Under the pieces are notes generated by a model. The model was not told the origin of the DNA and ran no database searches. It saw nothing but the letters and a program-made list of their open reading frames with translations. Below, piece after piece: positions 53,718 to 60,608 of a DNA stretch of 64,000 nucleotides. This stretch comes from Bradyrhizobiaceae bacterium (GTDB lineage Bacteria > Pseudomonadota > Alphaproteobacteria > Rhizobiales > Xanthobacteraceae). The position numbers and the translations under genes were made by a program. Every line of letters starts with the position of its first letter. Within the stretch, counting starts at the first letter, position 1. The stretch lies in contig CANKBJ010000001.1 of NCBI GenBank assembly GCA_947479905.1, positions 62,001 through 126,000 of the forward strand, read 5' to 3'.

Positions 53718-54510
53718 AAGCGTTGGAAGGCACTATGGTGATGGGTGAAGGCGCGGACGGGCGTGGGCGCAACCGCATGCCCTTGATCCAGAGCAGCAGC
53801 GCCTCCCAATGGATGCCGGCGATGACCTTCAGCGTCATTAGCGGGAAGGACAGGAAAGCGCGCAGCAGCGCGCCGTCCGTCAATGCACCGCGCTCGCCGG
53901 CGAGCGAGGCGACGAGGACCGGCCCTTGCGCGTCCGAGCCTTCGATGGTCAGCGCGACGCGCTTGTCCGGCGGCTGCACGCGAAAGCGATAGGCAATTTC
54001 CATATCCATGAAGGGGGAGACGTAAAACGCCTTCAGGCAACGCTGTTCCAGCGGCTTACCGGCTTCGGCCTCGACCGGAATCAGATAGCTATGCCGTTGC
54101 CCGAACGTATTGTGCACCTGATAAAGCAGCGCCCTGAGCGCTGCGCTGCGATCGTAGCAATAGTAAACGCTGATCGGATTGAACACGAAGCCGAGAATTC
54201 GCGGCATGCACAACAGCCGGATGGCGCCGCCATCCAGCGTCAGGCCGGCGGCGGCAAGATACGCTTCGACTTGTTCGCGCAGCGGACGGCTCGAGCCGTC
54301 GCCGTGATCGGCATTGCGGAAGCCGAACAGGTTGAAGCCTTCAAGCGAGAAAAATCGCAGCCGGGTCGAAAGGCGCGGCAACTCGTCGAGATCCAGCAAT
54401 GTCCAGAACACGCGGTAGTTCAGCCGGTGCGTGCGCGGCTTGAAGCGCCGATGCATGACGGTGCCGGTGTATAGGCAGGAGGACAGTTCTTCGTCTCGAT
54501 GGGTCATCAT
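53674..54510 (-). CDS. DUF1365 protein, UfaO-like
   Basis: The 278-residue protein contains 'CLYTGTVMHRRFKPRTHRLN', 'LRFFSLEGFNLFGFRNADHG', 'LLCMPRILGFVFNPISVYYC' and 'AFYVSPFMDMEIAYRFRV', diagnostic of DUF1365. It is nearly always found with an amine-oxidase-like flavoprotein and a Cfa-like enzyme. In Rhodobacter sphaeroides the corresponding gene, as I recall, is ufaO, needed to add O2-derived oxygen when furan fatty acids are formed. Its C-terminus ends in the 12-bp tandem repeat. It overlaps the flavoprotein gene by 4 bases. Confidence 0.85.
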   Translation of the reverse strand: MMTHRDEELSSCLYTGTVMHRRFKPRTHRLNYRVFWTLLDLDELPRLSTRLRFFSLEGFNLFGFRNADHGDGSSRPLREQVEAYLAAAGLTLDGGAIRLLCMPRILGFVFNPISVYYCYDRSAALRALLYQVHNTFGQRHSYLIPVEAEAGKPLEQRCLKAFYVSPFMDMEIAYRFRVQPPDKRVALTIEGSDAQGPVLVASLAGERGALTDGALLRAFLSFPLMTLKVIAGIHWEALLLWIKGMRLRPRPSAPSPITIVPSNAYGIRHDRRNDRRND

Positions 54511-55862
54511 CGCACCGGTTCCGATGCCGTAGCTACGCGGCCGGCATCGAGTTGGATGCGTCCGGATTCGTTATCGACATTCCACGGCCGCCGCACGCCG
54601 CCGAGCGCCTCGGCGACGGCGAGGCCCGATTGCAGGCCGTCTTCATGGAAGCCGGCGCCGAAATAGGCGCCGCAGAACCAGGTGCGATTGCGGCCCTGCA
54701 GCGACCATAATTTGCCCTGGGCGGCGATTGCCGCCGTGTCGAGCACCGGGTGTTCGTAGATTTCCGAATGGAATATCGTGCCGGCACGCGGCGGCCGCGC
54801 CGGATTGAGAGTCACGAACAGCGGCGTATCGGTGTCGAGCTTCTGCAGCCGGTTCATCCAATAGGTCACGGTCAGCGCGTCCTCGCTCCCGTCCTGGCCG
54901 CTGCCGATATAATTCCAGCTCGACCACACCGCGCGGCGCTTGGGCATCAGCTGCCGGTCACAATGCAGCACCGCGAGGTTTCGACTGTAGCGGAACAGCG
55001 TCAGCAGCGCCCGCTCCGCCGGGCTCGGCTCCGCCAGTAAATTCAGCGCCTGATCGGCATGCGTCGCCATCACGACGTGATCGAACCGCTCGGTGCCGGA
55101 ATTCGCCGTCGTGACGTCGACGCCATCGGCATGCCGCTCGACCGAGAGGATGGCCTGGTTGAGCCGTATGCGTTCGGCATAGGGCTTGGTGAGCCTGGCG
55201 ACATAAGCGCGGCTGCCGCCTCTGACGGTGCGCCACACCGGCCGGTCGGATAATTTCAAGAGGCCGTGGTTCTCCTGAAACCGGATAAAGGCCGCGGCCG
55301 GGTAATCGAGCATCGCCTGCGCCGGTGCCGACCAGATCGCCGCCGCCATCGGCAACAGGTGATCGTCGCGGAAGGCTTCGCCGTAACCGCCGATTTTCAG
55401 ATAGTCGCCAAGCGTCGCTTGGTGGCCGAGCCGGCGCATGTCGGCCGGCGCGTCGCGGTAAAATCGCCGCAGGTCGCGCAGCATCGACCAGAAGCGCGGG
55501 CTGAAGAAATTGCGTTTCTGAGCGAACACCGTGGCGAGGTTTTCGCCGGCATATTCCAGTTGCCCGTCCCTGAGTGAGACGCCCAATGACATTTCGGTTG
55601 CTTCCGACGCCACGCCCAGGTGTTCGAACAGAGCGGTCAGGTTGGGGTAGGTGTGCTCGTTATAGACGATGAACCCGGTATCGACCGCCACCGTGCCGTG
55701 CGCGGTGCGGGCGTCGACGGTGTTGCTGTGGCCGCCGATGCGGTCGGCGCGCTCATAGACCGTCACCTCGTGGCGGGTGGACAGCAGCCATGCCGCCACC
55801 ATGCCGGAAATGCCGGTGCCGATGACGGCAATTCTCAGTGGTGCCGACGTACCGTTATGCAT
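54507..55862 (-). CDS. FAD-dependent amine-oxidase-like protein, UfaD-like fatty-acid desaturase candidate
   Basis: The 451-residue flavoprotein has an N-terminal dinucleotide fold 'IAVIGTGISGMVAAWLLSTR' with 'YERADRIGGHSNTV', substrate-domain motifs 'DTGFIVYNEHTYPNLTALFE', and the C-terminal FAD motif region 'GRNRTWFCGAYFGAGFHEDG'. Relatives are annotated as amine oxidase or phytoene-desaturase-like. In R. sphaeroides the homologue beside rpoE-controlled genes was described as the desaturase UfaD of furan-fatty-acid synthesis (from memory). It is the first gene of a three-gene unit and is preceded by an ECF-type promoter at 55926-55953. Confidence 0.85.
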   Translation of the reverse strand: MHNGTSAPLRIAVIGTGISGMVAAWLLSTRHEVTVYERADRIGGHSNTVDARTAHGTVAVDTGFIVYNEHTYPNLTALFEHLGVASEATEMSLGVSLRDGQLEYAGENLATVFAQKRNFFSPRFWSMLRDLRRFYRDAPADMRRLGHQATLGDYLKIGGYGEAFRDDHLLPMAAAIWSAPAQAMLDYPAAAFIRFQENHGLLKLSDRPVWRTVRGGSRAYVARLTKPYAERIRLNQAILSVERHADGVDVTTANSGTERFDHVVMATHADQALNLLAEPSPAERALLTLFRYSRNLAVLHCDRQLMPKRRAVWSSWNYIGSGQDGSEDALTVTYWMNRLQKLDTDTPLFVTLNPARPPRAGTIFHSEIYEHPVLDTAAIAAQGKLWSLQGRNRTWFCGAYFGAGFHEDGLQSGLAVAEALGGVRRPWNVDNESGRIQLDAGRVATASEPVR

Positions 55863-55925
55863 CGTTCCTGAGCGCTCCTGAGATGAACCAGATCGGGCTG
55901 ACGGGCACTACTGCCGCTGAGGATT

Positions 55926-55953
55926 GATACGTGGCGGCTCGTCCGGTGGATCA
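55926..55953 (-). promoter_or_regulatory. ECF (RpoE/ChrR-type) promoter for the flavoprotein-DUF1365-methyltransferase unit
   Basis: On the minus strand, TGATCC (55948-55953), a 16-base spacer, then CGTATC (55926-55931). This matches the RpoE-type -35 TGATCC and a CGTA-type -10 known from R. sphaeroides. Transcription would start about 57 bases before the 55862 ATG. Confidence 0.75.
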
Positions 55954-55954
55954 C

Positions 55955-55982
55955 TGATCCAAACCGGTCCGGCTGGCGTATA
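55955..55982 (+). promoter_or_regulatory. ECF (RpoE/ChrR-type) autoregulatory promoter for rpoE-chrR
   Basis: TGATCC (55955-55960), a 16-base spacer, then CGTATA (55977-55982). It is the mirror image of the promoter on the other strand; the two -35 boxes are one base apart and together form the palindrome GGATCA-C-TGATCC. It reads toward the sigma-factor gene, as expected for autoregulation. Confidence 0.75.
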
Positions 55983-56069
55983 TTGCCAATGCAGGTCATG
56001 GATCAGGGGTGCATTTCGGACGGCGGCCTTGGGCCGCGCCGGCAATCGAAAACGGGCTTTTTCCGGACC

Positions 56070-56648
56070 ATGGCAATGCCGACCGAAGCTAACGGGATAA
56101 AGAACGCGGCGGATTTGGCGCGGCTGATCGAGGCGGTCGCCGCTACTCGGGATCGCGAGGCGTTTGCGGCTCTGTTCGATTATTTCGCGCCCCGCATCAA
56201 AAGCGTTCTGATGCGGTCCAATACGCCGCCGGCCGCCGCGGAAGAGTTGGCGCAGGAAGCCATGCTGACGGTGTGGAGCAAGGCGGCGCAGTTTGACCGG
56301 ACGCGCGCGGGCGCTCCGGCCTGGATATTCACAATCGCGCGCAACTTGCGCATCGACGCGGTCCGGCGTGAACAGCGCGCCAAAGTGCTCGATCTGGAAT
56401 CAACCGAATTCCTGGAGCCGCCGCAACAGCCTGACGACGAGCTGGATGCCGGCGAGCGCGAACAGCGGGTGCGCCGGGCGATTTCCGCTTTGCCGGACGA
56501 TCAGTTGAAGGTCATGCGGCTGTCGTTTTTCGAAGGCAAGGCGCACGGGGATATTGCGCTCGAACTTCAACTTCCGCTCGGGACGGTCAAATCGAGGATA
56601 CGCCTCGCGATGAACCGCCTGAGAGATTTGCTTGGTGACCTGACATGA
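56070..56648 (+). CDS. rpoE: ECF-family RNA polymerase sigma factor (RpoE, ChrR-controlled type)
   Basis: The sigma factor has about 192 residues. Region 2 is 'EAFAALFDYFAPRIKSVLMR', 'AEELAQEAMLTVWSKAAQFD' and 'FTIARNLRIDAVRREQR'. Region 4 is 'ALPDDQLKVMRLSFFEGKAH' and 'LPLGTVKSRIRLAMNRLRD'. It overlaps chrR by 4 bases, the standard pairing for the singlet-oxygen-responsive RpoE. The start is uncertain: 56070 fits a transcript starting near 55990 from the promoter at 55955; ATGs at 55998 and 56076 are alternatives. Confidence 0.9.
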   Translation: MAMPTEANGIKNAADLARLIEAVAATRDREAFAALFDYFAPRIKSVLMRSNTPPAAAEELAQEAMLTVWSKAAQFDRTRAGAPAWIFTIARNLRIDAVRREQRAKVLDLESTEFLEPPQQPDDELDAGEREQRVRRAISALPDDQLKVMRLSFFEGKAHGDIALELQLPLGTVKSRIRLAMNRLRDLLGDLT

Positions 56649-57292
56649 GCCGACACCACCCGAAGAATACGACACTGGCCGACTTCGCCGCCGGTATGCT
56701 GGACGAGGGCCGCAGCCTGGTCGTCGCCAGCCATCTTGCCATGTGCGGCCATTGCCGTACGTTCGTGGCGGCGCTTGAAGAGGCCGGCGGTCAGTTGCTG
56801 ACCGAAGTCGCGCCGGTCGCGATGGCGTCGGACGCCGCCGCGCGCGCGTTGCGCGTTTTGGATAGCGAGGCGAATGCGCCGCGCGCCGGCGAGCGCAAGA
56901 ATGCCGCGATGCCGGTGTGGCAGCCGGAACGCAATACATTGCTCGATTATGAACTCGGGCCTTGGCGCCAGGTCGCGCCGGGGCTGCATCACCGCGTCGT
57001 CAAAGTCCCGCCGGGCGGCGGCACGCGCGTATTCATGCTGAAAGCAGCGCCCGGCATGAAGATTCCGGAGCATACCCACACCGGCACCGAACTGACCTGC
57101 GTTTTATCCGGCGCCTTTATCCATGAAGGCGGGCGCTTTGGTCCGGGCGATTGCGACGATGCCGATGATCTCGACGGCCACACCCCACTCATCGACGGCG
57201 ATGAGGCATGTATTTGCCTCGTCGCCATGCAAGGCGAGCTCAAGCTGTCGGGCCTACTCGGCCGACTGATGCAGCCCTTCGTTCGCATATAA
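56645..57292 (+). CDS. chrR: Anti-sigma factor ChrR (zinc anti-sigma domain plus cupin)
   Basis: The 215-residue protein has an N-terminal zinc anti-sigma domain with His5, His30, Cys34 and Cys37 ('SHLAMCGHC'), matching the four ligands of R. sphaeroides ChrR. A C-terminal cupin follows with 'EHTHTGTE' and a later His in 'LDGHTP', also conserved there. It holds RpoE inactive; the cupin domain is required for release by singlet oxygen. The ATGA overlap with rpoE gives balanced synthesis. Confidence 0.92.
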   Translation: MSRHHPKNTTLADFAAGMLDEGRSLVVASHLAMCGHCRTFVAALEEAGGQLLTEVAPVAMASDAAARALRVLDSEANAPRAGERKNAAMPVWQPERNTLLDYELGPWRQVAPGLHHRVVKVPPGGGTRVFMLKAAPGMKIPEHTHTGTELTCVLSGAFIHEGGRFGPGDCDDADDLDGHTPLIDGDEACICLVAMQGELKLSGLLGRLMQPFVRI

Positions 57293-57296
57293 AGCA

Positions 57297-58097
57297 ATGA
57301 TGGCCCTGAATTCCATTGTCGCGCTGATGGTGATTGCGGCCGCTTTGTCCGCGATCATGACGGCGGCGTGGCTCATTCAGCAGCGCACCGGCAATTCCGG
57401 CTGGGTCGATACGATCTGGACATTCGGCGTGGGGCTGACGGGCGCTGCCTCAGCTCTCACGGCGGGCGTCGAGGTAAGGCAGCTACTGGTGGCGGCATTC
57501 GCTCTTGTCTGGGCCTTGCGACTGGGTCTGCATATCGCCCGCCGTAGCGCCCGCGTCGCCGACGATCCGCGCTATGCCGCGATGATCAAGGAGTGGGGCG
57601 CGGATGCGCCCCGCCGCATGTTCCGGTTCCTTCAGATTCAGGCGCTGGCCGGCATTCCGCTGGTGATGTCGATGTTCATTGCGGCCAGCCGTCCGTGCTC
57701 CGGACTTACGATCGGAGATGCGGCCGCGATCCTCGTCATGACGATTGCGATTCTTGGCGAAGGGCTGGCCGACCGGCAGTTGGAACTGTTCCAGGCGAAC
57801 ACCGGCAACAAAGGCGCCATCAACGACGGCGGGCTATGGCGATGGTCGCGTCACCCGAATTATTTTTTCGAATTTCTCGGCTGGATCGCTTACCCGCTGA
57901 TCGCCATCGATCTATCGGGCCATTATCCGTGGGGATGGTTGGCACTGGCCGGTCCGGCCTGCATGTATTGGCTGCTGGTCCATGTGTCGGGCATTCCGCC
58001 GCTGGAAGCGCATATGTTGCGATCGCGCGGCGATGCCTTTCGCGCCTATCAACGGCGCACCAATGCGTTTTTCCCAGGGCCGCCGCGCCGCGATTAG
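57297..58097 (+). CDS. DUF1295 membrane protein (steroid 5-alpha-reductase-like)
   Basis: The 266-residue integral membrane protein has about seven hydrophobic segments. The conserved C-terminal motif is 'GLWRWSRHPNYFFEFLGWIA', shared with steroid reductases and isoprenylcysteine methyltransferases. DUF1295 genes frequently accompany Cfa/DUF1365/amine-oxidase clusters and may act on lipids. It begins 4 bases after the chrR stop, so it is in the rpoE operon and would rise with the singlet-oxygen response. Its enzymatic activity is unknown. Confidence 0.85.
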   Translation: MMALNSIVALMVIAAALSAIMTAAWLIQQRTGNSGWVDTIWTFGVGLTGAASALTAGVEVRQLLVAAFALVWALRLGLHIARRSARVADDPRYAAMIKEWGADAPRRMFRFLQIQALAGIPLVMSMFIAASRPCSGLTIGDAAAILVMTIAILGEGLADRQLELFQANTGNKGAINDGGLWRWSRHPNYFFEFLGWIAYPLIAIDLSGHYPWGWLALAGPACMYWLLVHVSGIPPLEAHMLRSRGDAFRAYQRRTNAFFPGPPRRD

Positions 58098-58102
58098 CGG
58101 AT

Positions 58103-58519
58103 TCAGGCCGTGCCGAGCCAACCGCCGACCGTCCGCGTGATGTAAAACGAGGCGGCGCCGGCCAGTCCCGAAGCGACGGCGCCCCAGGCCATATCGGCCA
58201 GCGTCAGTTGCAGGGTCCAGTTGCGTAAGGTGGCTTGGTTGGTCAGGTCGTAGGTGGCATAGGCCAGCAGGCCGAACAACGCGCCGTACATCAGCGCCGG
58301 CCCGACCGAGCCGGCTTTCAGCGCGGGCAGGGTGGCAAACACCAGGATGCCGATCGGATAGATCAGATAAAATGCGATCGCCGCCGGGAGGTTGACGTTT
58401 GTTAGCAGGATGTCGCCGAGGGTCGGCCGGTAGAGCCTGGGGCCCATGAGGCTGAGCCAGACGGCGTCGAGCATGCCAAAAGGCAGCAGAATGGCGAGAT
58501 AGGTGACGGCATACATCAT
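58103..58519 (-). CDS. DUF2177 membrane protein
   Basis: The 138-residue protein has four hydrophobic segments and the DUF2177 pattern 'GMLDAVWLSLMGPRLYRP' near the N-terminus and 'YGALFGLLAYATYDLTNQAT' with 'DMAWGAVASGLAGAASFY' later. Function is unknown; members are recurrent in this type of fatty-acid cluster. ATG 58519 is chosen because a good ECF promoter lies at 58549-58576, which rules out the in-frame start at 58546. It is convergent with the DUF1295 gene, 5 bases apart. Confidence 0.8.
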   Translation of the reverse strand: MMYAVTYLAILLPFGMLDAVWLSLMGPRLYRPTLGDILLTNVNLPAAIAFYLIYPIGILVFATLPALKAGSVGPALMYGALFGLLAYATYDLTNQATLRNWTLQLTLADMAWGAVASGLAGAASFYITRTVGGWLGTA

Positions 58520-58548
58520 GGAATCCACCCGGGTTCGGCTTCCCATGT

Positions 58549-58576
58549 AATACGGACGGGATGGGCTAGCGGATCA
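58549..58576 (-). promoter_or_regulatory. ECF (RpoE/ChrR-type) promoter for the DUF2177 gene
   Basis: On the minus strand, TGATCC (58571-58576), a 16-base spacer, then CGTATT (58549-58554), the same architecture as the two promoters at 55926-55982. It would start transcription about 24 bases before ATG 58519 and places this gene in the same regulon. Confidence 0.72.
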
Positions 58577-58701
58577 CCCGGCATGTCGGTGGCGAGTTTG
58601 CGCCAGCTATTGATGCTGCGCAGGGCTCCTCCACCGACACGTGAGTTCCATGTCAAAGGTCGGATCCCGCTGTGGTGGACAATCGCAGCACCGCAACATT
58701 T

Positions 58702-58727
58702 TGTCCGCTGCTGGCACAAAACGGACA
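58702..58727. repeat. 26-bp palindromic element with TGTCCG/CGGACA arms
   Basis: TGTCCG and CGGACA arms flank a 14-base centre containing GGCACAAAA. A diverged sequence of identical length and pattern lies at 52277-52302. It resembles, from memory, a palindrome frequent between genes in Bradyrhizobium-type genomes. Confidence 0.5.
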
Positions 58728-59025
58728 TTAATGATGGGGTCGACGCTATCGACGGTGCCGAATTTACAAGGGCAGGGCGCTAGTGTCGGGCCGATCACCG
58801 TACCGCTGTTGTACTTTAAGCGTACTCAAATAGTTCGGCAGAAATCTGCCGACATTGGCGACGCTCTGTTCTGCTGTGGTACGCAAATCATCTTTTGCCG
58901 GCGAGAAATGCCTTCTTTTGGGCGCAATAAAATGTGCGGCTATAAGGTGACAAAGATCGCGAATAAGACAGAATTAGTCGTGAGTTGGCCCCCAGCTATG
59001 CAAGCGAACACGCCAAAACTGCTGC

Positions 59026-59140
59026 AAAGACGCTTCAGTATCGCCCCGATGATGGAGAGGGTCTGCTGAGCGGGAATATCTATTGTTCTCTAATGGCTTA
59101 GCTTGGGTGCGCAAATCGGATGTTGTACCGCTTGGCGCAA
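59026..59140. repeat. Dispersed intergenic repeat, copy C
   Basis: The left block ('GCAAAGACGCTTC' ... 'TCGCCCCGATGATGGAGAGG') matches copy B nearly exactly. The middle 'TGAGCGGGAATATC' matches copy A. The right block 'GGATGTTGTACCGCTTGGCG' matches both. Block spacing is about 70 bases. In one frame the left block reads RRFSIAPMMER, similar to the start of tRNA-dihydrouridine synthase DusA. Confidence 0.65.
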
Positions 59141-59213
59141 TTTGAGATCGCATTTCGCGGGGTGGATCTGGCCGCCGCCATCGACGCGAGGACTTGGCCG
59201 GAGACGAAGTCGC

Positions 59214-60593
59214 TCAGGCCTTTCGAGGCTCGGAGCGTATCGCAACCTGCTTTTCGTTAGCGGTTTGATTGATCGCGTCAAAGGCGGCACCGATGTCGCC
59301 GCCTTTGCCGTACTGCCGCAAATTGCGAAACGTCGCTTCGGCTGTACGGCCGAGCACCGGTTCGGCCAAGCCGAGAAATTTTCGTTCCAGATCGTCCCAC
59401 TGCATCGGGTTTCCTGGGTTACCGAGTGCCAAGGGCGTTTCGGCGACGATGCGGCTGCCATCGGTCAGGGACACGGCAATCGAGGCCGCCGTCTTCGACA
59501 TGTCCGGCACGATATTGAGCGTCACGCGAGCGACAAGATTGCGCAGCACCGGGTCGTTCAGGCGGTCGCTGGAAAAATCCGGTGCCGCGGCGACATGACC
59601 GGCGAGCGCCAGTGCAACGCAATAGGCGGTGCTGAACTTCCCCTGAAGCGGCGTCTGTGGCGACGGGTTGCCGGCGAGTTGAACGGTCATCGGGTGAACG
59701 TTGACCTGAATGGCTTCGATGGTGCGGCTGGCAAGCTGCGCCCGCACCTTGCGCGCCGAGTCGATGACGGGATGGGTCAGCAGGCACGACGCATAAGGTT
59801 TGAAAGTATTTTGCAGGATTTCCCAGTCGCCCGCCGCGAATGTCATCGGAGCGATGGCGCGCGAGCAATCCTGAATCAGGGCAGGGGACATTCCGGTCGC
59901 TGGTTCGAGCAGGTCATGAGCCGCGGTGAAGCCGGCTTTGGCAAGCTGTACGGAAAGCACGCCATTGAATGCCGCCTTGCCGGCGTGGAACGGCTTGCTC
60001 ATCGTGCCGAATGATCCTGTAAGCCCCGAGGCCTGCGTTGCGGCAGCGCCCAGGGCGTTGGCTGTCTGCCCTGCGTCGAGGCCGTACAGCACGCTCGCGG
60101 CTGCGGCGGCGCCGAGGCAGCCGCAAAACCCGGTCGAATGCAGGGCGCGGGTATTCAACGCATCGCCGAAGCCACCCCTGCCGATCCGTGCGCCGATTTC
60201 AAACCCGGTGACGAAGCCGCGCAGCATGGCGGCGGGCTCCGCCTTGGTCGCCGTGCCGACGGCCAGAGTCGCCGCCCAGGTTGGCCCGCTCAAATGCGCC
60301 AGCGAACCGACATGGGTATCGTCGAAATCCAGGCAATGCGCCATCGTGCCATTGATCAGGGCAGCGAACGGCTCATCGGTTGGCGATCCAAACAGCACTT
60401 GCGCCGAACCGCCACGGCCGCTGGCAACCTTGCGCACGACCTGGGCCGCGCCCTCGTCGCGGGCGGCAATGGCGACGCCGAACCAGTCGACGAGGCACAT
60501 GCGGGCGGCATCGAGGACGTCGTCCGGCATCGCCCGCGTCCGCGTCCCGGCAATATACGCGCTGGCGGCATTCGTATTCGGCGTTTCCGGCAT
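59214..60593 (-). CDS. MmgE/PrpD family protein
   Basis: The 459-residue protein contains 'LDFDDTHVGSLAHLSGPTWA', 'LRGFVTGFEIGARIGRGGFG', 'LHSTGFCGCLGAAAAASVLY', 'QASGLTGSFGTMSKPFHAGK' and 'KPYASCLLTHPVIDSARKV', the family's active-site face including the Asp-Thr-His stretch. It is the third MmgE/PrpD member in the window and the most downstream gene of a minus-strand operon with a CoA-transferase, enoyl-CoA hydratase and hydrolase. The substrate is unknown. Confidence 0.87.
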   Translation of the reverse strand: MPETPNTNAASAYIAGTRTRAMPDDVLDAARMCLVDWFGVAIAARDEGAAQVVRKVASGRGGSAQVLFGSPTDEPFAALINGTMAHCLDFDDTHVGSLAHLSGPTWAATLAVGTATKAEPAAMLRGFVTGFEIGARIGRGGFGDALNTRALHSTGFCGCLGAAAAASVLYGLDAGQTANALGAAATQASGLTGSFGTMSKPFHAGKAAFNGVLSVQLAKAGFTAAHDLLEPATGMSPALIQDCSRAIAPMTFAAGDWEILQNTFKPYASCLLTHPVIDSARKVRAQLASRTIEAIQVNVHPMTVQLAGNPSPQTPLQGKFSTAYCVALALAGHVAAAPDFSSDRLNDPVLRNLVARVTLNIVPDMSKTAASIAVSLTDGSRIVAETPLALGNPGNPMQWDDLERKFLGLAEPVLGRTAEATFRNLRQYGKGGDIGAAFDAINQTANEKQVAIRSEPRKA

Positions 60594-60608
60594 ATTCGGC
60601 TCCCGTTG

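Larger units (their letters stand above)
58577..59213. other. Intergenic region with palindrome and dispersed repeat
   Basis: There are 637 bases without a convincing gene. It holds a 26-bp palindromic element (58702-58727) and copy C of the dispersed repeat (59026-59140). Short frames here lack starts, codon bias and similarity. Confidence 0.5.

Noticed and set aside
58583..59069. Short frames on both strands downstream of the DUF2177 promoter
   Set aside because: They consist largely of the palindromic element and dispersed repeat; the apparent peptide similarity between copies reflects the shared DNA repeat, not a gene family.
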